64,000 nt of DNA from DASZQY01 sp036511595. Lineage in GTDB: Bacteria > Pseudomonadota > Alphaproteobacteria > Rhizobiales > Kaistiaceae. The DNA lies in contig DATCBY010000051.1 of the NCBI GenBank assembly GCA_036511595.1, positions 11,385-75,384 of the forward strand, given 5' to 3'. The notes beneath the pieces are model-generated. The model was not told the origin of the DNA, did no database searches, and was given only the letters and a program-made list of their open reading frames with translations. The position numbers and the translations under genes are program-made. The first letter of the stretch is position 1, and every line of letters starts with the position of its first letter. This document shows positions 60,043 through 64,000 of the stretch, piece after piece.

Positions 60043-61986
60043 ATGCAGCAAAGTACGAGACCCTGGTTCATCCGCAATGCCCGGGCGCTGCTTGTAGCCG
60101 GCTTTAGTCTGGTTCTGCTTGCCCTGGTTGCCGCGATAGTCATCGTAATTCGCTCCGGGGAAGCCGAGGATCTGGTCGAGCACACGCTGGAAGTACGCCA
60201 GGTCGCGCAGAATCTTTTCATCTTCATCGAGGACGCCGAGACGGCTGAGCGGGGCTATCTGCTCACCGCCGACGAGCACTATCTCGACCTGTACAATGTT
60301 GAATTGCCCCAGATTCCGGCGCTGTTCGACCAACTGCGCACAATGACCGCCGATAATGTCGTCCAGCAGACGGAGTTGGGCAGGCTGAAGCCGCTGATGG
60401 ATGCCAAACTGGAATTCGTCCGCCACATCCTCGAGCTTGCACGGTCGGGACAACACGACGCCGCGGTTGAAGAAGTTCGGACAAACCGCGGTCGGCAGCT
60501 GATGCTCGACCTCCGGGCCTCGGTGCGCGCGATCGTCACGGAAGAGCGCAGCCTGCTCCCGCCGCGGGAAGCTGCGACCGACCGCCTCCGCGCTTGGCTG
60601 CTTGTCTTCATCGGTGTGTGCCTGGGTACCGCGCTGCTGCTGACCGCCGCGCTCGGTCGCTCGACGCAGTACTATATCGCGCAGCTGCGCCAGCGCACGG
60701 GCGAGCTTCTTAGCGAAGCCAGTCTGCGCCAGCAGACGGAAGAAACCTTGCGACAGTCGCAGAAGCTCGAACTCGTCGGCCAGCTGACGGGTGGCATCGC
60801 GCATGACTTCAACAATCTGCTGACTATCATCATCGGCAATCTCGACACGTTGAAGCGCCGCCTCTCGGCGCCGTCCGCCGAGCAGGTAGCCGCGCTCAAG
60901 GAATCGCTGGGGGCGCCGATCGAGCTTGCCCTGAAAGGCGCTCGCAGCGCCGCGCAGCTGACGCACCGGCTGTTGGCCTATGCGCGTCGCCAGCCGCTCG
61001 AACCGACGCGCCTCGACCTCAACCGGCTGGTGTCGACCATGTCGGATTTGCTCACCAGGACACTGGGTGAATCCATCAACGTAGAGACGGTTCTTGCCGG
61101 CGGCCTGTGGCGAACGTTTGCCGACGCCAACCAGGTCGAGAATGCGCTGCTCAATCTCGCCATCAACGCGCGCGACGCGATGAAGGACGGCGGCCGCTTG
61201 ACTATCGAGACCGCCAACTCATTCCTCGACGACGCCTACGCCGCCAGGTTCGGGGACGTGAAACCCGGGCAATACGTGCTGCTCAGCGTGACCGACACCG
61301 GCGTTGGCATCCCGACCGAGGTGATGGAAAGGGTCTTCGAGCCATTCTTCACCACCAAGGGGGACGGCGAGGGGTCCGGCCTCGGCCTCGCCATGGTTCA
61401 TGGTTTCGTCAAGCAGACCGACGGACACGTCCGCATCTACAGCGAGGTCGGGCAGGGCACCAGCGTGAAGATCTATCTGCCGCGGCTGCTCGATGCGGAA
61501 GAGGTATTGGCGGCGCCCGCCGAAAAAATCACTACCGTGTCTGCTGCCCGTGGTGCGCAGCCTGAGGAAACCATACTCGTCGTGGAAGACAATGTAGGCG
61601 TTCGGCAGTACGCGACGGATGCCCTGAAGGAGATGGGCTATCGCGTTCTGGAAGTAGGCGATGCCGACGGCGCGCTCCGCATCGTCGATGGCGGCGGTCG
61701 CATTGATCTCCTGTTCACCGACGTGGTGCTTCCCGGCGGCATGAACGGGCGTGAACTCGCCGCCAAGGTGGCGAAGCGGCGGCCACGGCTGCCCGTCCTG
61801 TTCACCACCGGCTACACGCGTAACGCCATCGTTCATCACGGCCGGCTTGATGCGAACGTGCGCCTGCTTGGCAAGCCCTACACCCTGCAGGACTTGGCCC
61901 AGAAGGTGCGCGAGATACTGGACGGCACGGCGCCCATGCCCGACCCCTCGGTCCGGCCGGCCGATCAGGCGCGGCCGCCGGTGTAG
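60043..61986 (+). CDS. CHASE3 hybrid sensor histidine kinase with C-terminal receiver
   Basis: The 647-residue protein has a membrane helix (~12-35), a CHASE3 sensor (FIFIEDAETAERGYLLTADE) to about residue 175, a second helix (LLVFIGVCLGTALLLTAAL), a coiled-coil linker, HisKA (LTGGIAHDFNNLLTIIIGNL with the phospho-accepting His), HATPase (LLNLAINARDAM, VTDTGVGIP, GSGLGLAMVHGFVKQ) and a C-terminal receiver with Asp in LLFTDVVLPGGMNG. An upstream ATG at 60001 is in frame. Its 3' end overlaps the epimerase gene by 22 bp in convergent orientation. Confidence 0.92.
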   Translation: MQQSTRPWFIRNARALLVAGFSLVLLALVAAIVIVIRSGEAEDLVEHTLEVRQVAQNLFIFIEDAETAERGYLLTADEHYLDLYNVELPQIPALFDQLRTMTADNVVQQTELGRLKPLMDAKLEFVRHILELARSGQHDAAVEEVRTNRGRQLMLDLRASVRAIVTEERSLLPPREAATDRLRAWLLVFIGVCLGTALLLTAALGRSTQYYIAQLRQRTGELLSEASLRQQTEETLRQSQKLELVGQLTGGIAHDFNNLLTIIIGNLDTLKRRLSAPSAEQVAALKESLGAPIELALKGARSAAQLTHRLLAYARRQPLEPTRLDLNRLVSTMSDLLTRTLGESINVETVLAGGLWRTFADANQVENALLNLAINARDAMKDGGRLTIETANSFLDDAYAARFGDVKPGQYVLLSVTDTGVGIPTEVMERVFEPFFTTKGDGEGSGLGLAMVHGFVKQTDGHVRIYSEVGQGTSVKIYLPRLLDAEEVLAAPAEKITTVSAARGAQPEETILVVEDNVGVRQYATDALKEMGYRVLEVGDADGALRIVDGGGRIDLLFTDVVLPGGMNGRELAAKVAKRRPRLPVLFTTGYTRNAIVHHGRLDANVRLLGKPYTLQDLAQKVREILDGTAPMPDPSVRPADQARPPV

Positions 61987-62979
61987 TCCCGGTACCACGC
62001 GACCAGGGCGGCAAGCCCCGATGCAATCGGAGTAGCGGGCCGAAACCCGGTAAGCGCCTCAAGCAGCGCCGGATCGGCGCAGGTTCGCGGCATGTCGCCC
62101 GGCTGCATCGGTAAACTGTTGCGGACGGCCCGTTTGCCCAGCAATCGTTCGATGGTCGCGATCGCCTCGCTCAACTCGATCGGTCTGCCCTCGCCGATGT
62201 TGACGACACGGAACGGCGCCAGACGGGCGAGCGTATCGGTCGCCCCGGCCGACGAGGCCCGGTTGGATTCGCCAGGGATGAGCGCGATGAGGCGAACAAT
62301 GGCCTCAACTACATCGTCGACATAGGTGAAGTCGCGACTGACCCGGTCGTCGCCATACACATCGATCGGTCGGTCGTTGGCAATGGCATCGACGAACCTG
62401 AAAAGCGCCATGTCCGGGCGACCCCAGGGACCATAGACGGTGAAAGGCCGAAATACGGTGATCGGTTGGGCATAAAGATGGGCGGGCATGGGCGATCGCT
62501 TCCATCCCGTTTTTGGTGGCGGCATAGAGCGACAGCGGCGCGTCGATTGGGTCGCCTTCGGCAAACGATGCGCGCGGATTGGCGCCATAGACCGAGCTGG
62601 ACGACGCCAGGAGGATATGTTTCGCGCCCGCTACGCGTGCGGCATCGAGCAGCTTCTGCGATCCGACCACGTTGGCGTTGACATACAGGCGCGCTTCCTC
62701 AGCCGGCGCGCGGACGCCCGTGCGCGCCGCGAGGTGCACGATGACTTCCGGTGCCGCAAGGTCCACGGCGCGGCGAAGGGTATCGAAGTCCCCGAGCATG
62801 CCGGTGATCGCGTGGAAACCTTCGGTGCCGGCGAGGAGGGCACTGCGCGCCCGTTTGAGGGAGAGTGCCCGGCCGGGCGTCATGCCATCGTATCCCACGA
62901 CCGCATGGCCGTCGGCGAGAAGTCGGCGCACGAGATGGAATCCGATGAAGCCCGCCGCGCCGGTGATGAGCAGCCTCAT
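61965..62979 (-). pseudogene. UDP-glucuronate 4-epimerase-type NAD-dependent epimerase, frameshifted
   Basis: The N-terminal half (MRLLITGAAGFIGFHLVRRL, HLAARTGVRAPAEEARLYVN, LLASSSSVYGAN, and SLYAATKNGMEAIAHA, where SLYAATK holds the catalytic Tyr and Lys) and the C-terminal half (AQPITVFRPFTVYGPWGRPD, SRDFTYVDDVVEAIVRLIAL, NIGEGRPIEL) lie in different frames. The break is near 62480-62486 in a run reading GGGCGGG; removing one base restores one frame. It is of the GAE/LpsL type that makes UDP-galacturonate for lipopolysaccharide or exopolysaccharide. Loss of function or a sequence error are both possible. The start overlaps the ugd stop by ATGA. Confidence 0.85.
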
Positions 62980-63814
62980 TCGGCCGCCACGGACACCATG
63001 TTCGCGGCGATCCCGACTGGCTTGCCAAGGCCGGCGTAGCGGAAGCCGTGGCCGATGACCTCGCGCGGATCGAGAAGATTGCGCAGGTCGACCACGACCG
63101 GCTCCGCCATCGTTTGCCGGAGCCGCCCGAAATCCAGCGCGCGGAAGGCATCCCATTCGGTGACGATGACCAGCGCCGCCGCGCCCGTAGCCGCATCGTA
63201 GGGGTCGGCGCCGAAGGCTACATCCTCCACCAGTGCCGCCGCCGCCGCCATGCCGACTGGGTCGTATGCGCGGACCTTGGCGCCGGCGTGTTGCAGCGCC
63301 GCTATGATCGCCAGCGACGAAGCCTCGCGCATGTCGTCCGTGTTTGCCTTGAAGGTCAGGCCGAGCAGACCGATGGTCTTGCCGCGCACCGTTCCGCCGC
63401 AGGCAGCGATGACCCTGTCCGCCATCATCCGCTTGCGCGCCTCATTGATCGCGATCGTCGTCTGGTGAAGCCGTCAACCGCCGCGGCGATCTCGGGGGCG
63501 GCCCTATGGAGATCGGCAAGATCGGCACGACCGTCGCCGGCCCGCGACGGCGTGCCGACGGCGATGAAGACGATATCCGCTTGCGCGACCTCAGCGGCGA
63601 GGTTGGTGGTAAACGCCAGCCGGCCTGCCGCAAGGTTGGCGGCCACGAGCCCGGCGAGGCCAGGCTCGAAGAACGGCAGGACGCCCCGCCGGAGGGCGGC
63701 GATCTTGTCCGCGTCCCTGTCGATGCAAGTGACCTGATGGCCGAAATCGGCGAGGCACGCCCCGCACACCACCCCGACATAGGCCGACCCGACAATCGCG
63801 ATACGCATGCTCAT
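62976..63814 (-). pseudogene. ugd: UDP-glucose 6-dehydrogenase with its central part deleted
   Basis: The first ~120 codons give the NAD-binding N-terminus (MRIAIVGSAYVGVVCGACLA, DADKIAALRRGVLPFFEPGL, FIAVGTPSRAGDGRADLADL). After VDGFT the frame is lost near 63465, and C-terminal codons follow in another frame (IAINEARKRMMADRVI, TIGLLGLTFKANTDDMREAS, VIVTEWDAFRALDF). The roughly 150 residues between, including the catalytic Cys segment GYGGSCFPKD of intact enzymes, are absent. Normal Ugd has about 430-440 residues. The enzyme makes UDP-glucuronate, the substrate of the epimerase encoded next. Confidence 0.9.
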
Positions 63815-64000
63815 CTCTCGCCGGAATCCGGACTCGCTTTAAGCCAAAAGGCATATTGGCATCGAGTTTAGCCGCGGAGCCAGTCTGATTACTCTTCGTA
63901 CACTGGAAAAGTTATACTTGAGAGAGGTTCTAATCTGAAGTTTAGAGCACCTAAAAGGCGTTATTTTATCTTGGCGTATCTCAAAAAGCGAAGTTATAAG
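63815..64000. other. AT-richer end of the window
   Basis: The last 186 bp contain no gene that I can support and are clearly AT-richer than the rest. They should hold the promoter region of the ugd unit. Confidence 0.4.

Noticed and set aside
1..64000. CRISPR array, rRNA or prophage
   Set aside because: No regularly spaced repeats, rRNA sequence or run of phage structural genes was seen; the DUF5681 gene alone is not enough.

Overview
The window is high-GC, densely coding DNA from an alphaproteobacterium, most likely of the order Hyphomicrobiales (Rhizobiales). The main evidence is gene order: a small periplasmic PepSY protein, a FeuP/FeuQ-like two-component pair, ccmI-ccmE-ccmF-ccmH (cycHJKL), a DegP/HtrA protease, a second two-component pair, glnE, a PleC-like kinase and pepN (5028-23615). 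I know this arrangement from rhizobia and Brucella relatives. No rRNA, tRNA or CRISPR array was found.

Layout. (1) 1-5027 is a decayed accessory zone. It holds an unrecognised gene and a degenerate second copy of its 3' part, two IS5-family 3' ends that bracket an AAC(3)-I-like acetyltransferase gene, a short DUF5681 gene, an IS21 istA pseudogene and a palindrome. (2) 5028-23615 is the conserved core: envelope sensing, cytochrome c maturation, periplasmic proteolysis, nitrogen regulation (GlnE) and cell-cycle type signalling (PleC-like). (3) 23983-30094 is a LacI-regulated xylose-type catabolic operon (xylB, xylA, a TIM-barrel isomerase-like gene and a Gfo/Idh/MocA oxidoreductase). (4) 30204-34978 holds putA and adenine deaminase. 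(5) 34784-37617, on the minus strand, is a tightly packed three-gene unit: a protein I do not recognise with three Cys-Pro motifs, a SET-domain protein and an MFS transporter. Its last gene runs 195 bp antisense into the end of the adenine deaminase gene. This is my best candidate for an undescribed system. (6) 38031-45432 holds a c-di-GMP enzyme, a YcaQ-type DNA glycosylase, DusA, an aspartic protease with a tiny DUF1289 partner, and cobS/cobT. (7) 45429-55296 holds a membrane histidine kinase, an Lrp regulator with a visible palindromic operator, an AlkD-like protein, a hydroxyisobutyrate-type dehydrogenase, a polar amino acid importer without its ATPase, TspO, Mrp, a SolA-like oxidase and a DUF971 protein. 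(8) 55297-55820 is intergenic, with a candidate 29-residue membrane peptide and two minus-strand terminators. (9) 55821-61986 holds an RbsABC-like sugar importer, a lone receiver protein and a CHASE3 hybrid kinase. (10) 61965-63814 holds two damaged nucleotide-sugar genes: ugd with its middle missing and a frameshifted uronate epimerase.

Functional reading. Most of the window is housekeeping and environmental sensing: four membrane kinases besides PleC or paired with regulators, two receivers next to kinases and one alone, and import and catabolism of sugars, amino acids and purines. The left edge and right edge both carry signs of gene loss. Function assignments rest on motifs and remembered family features; no database search was possible.
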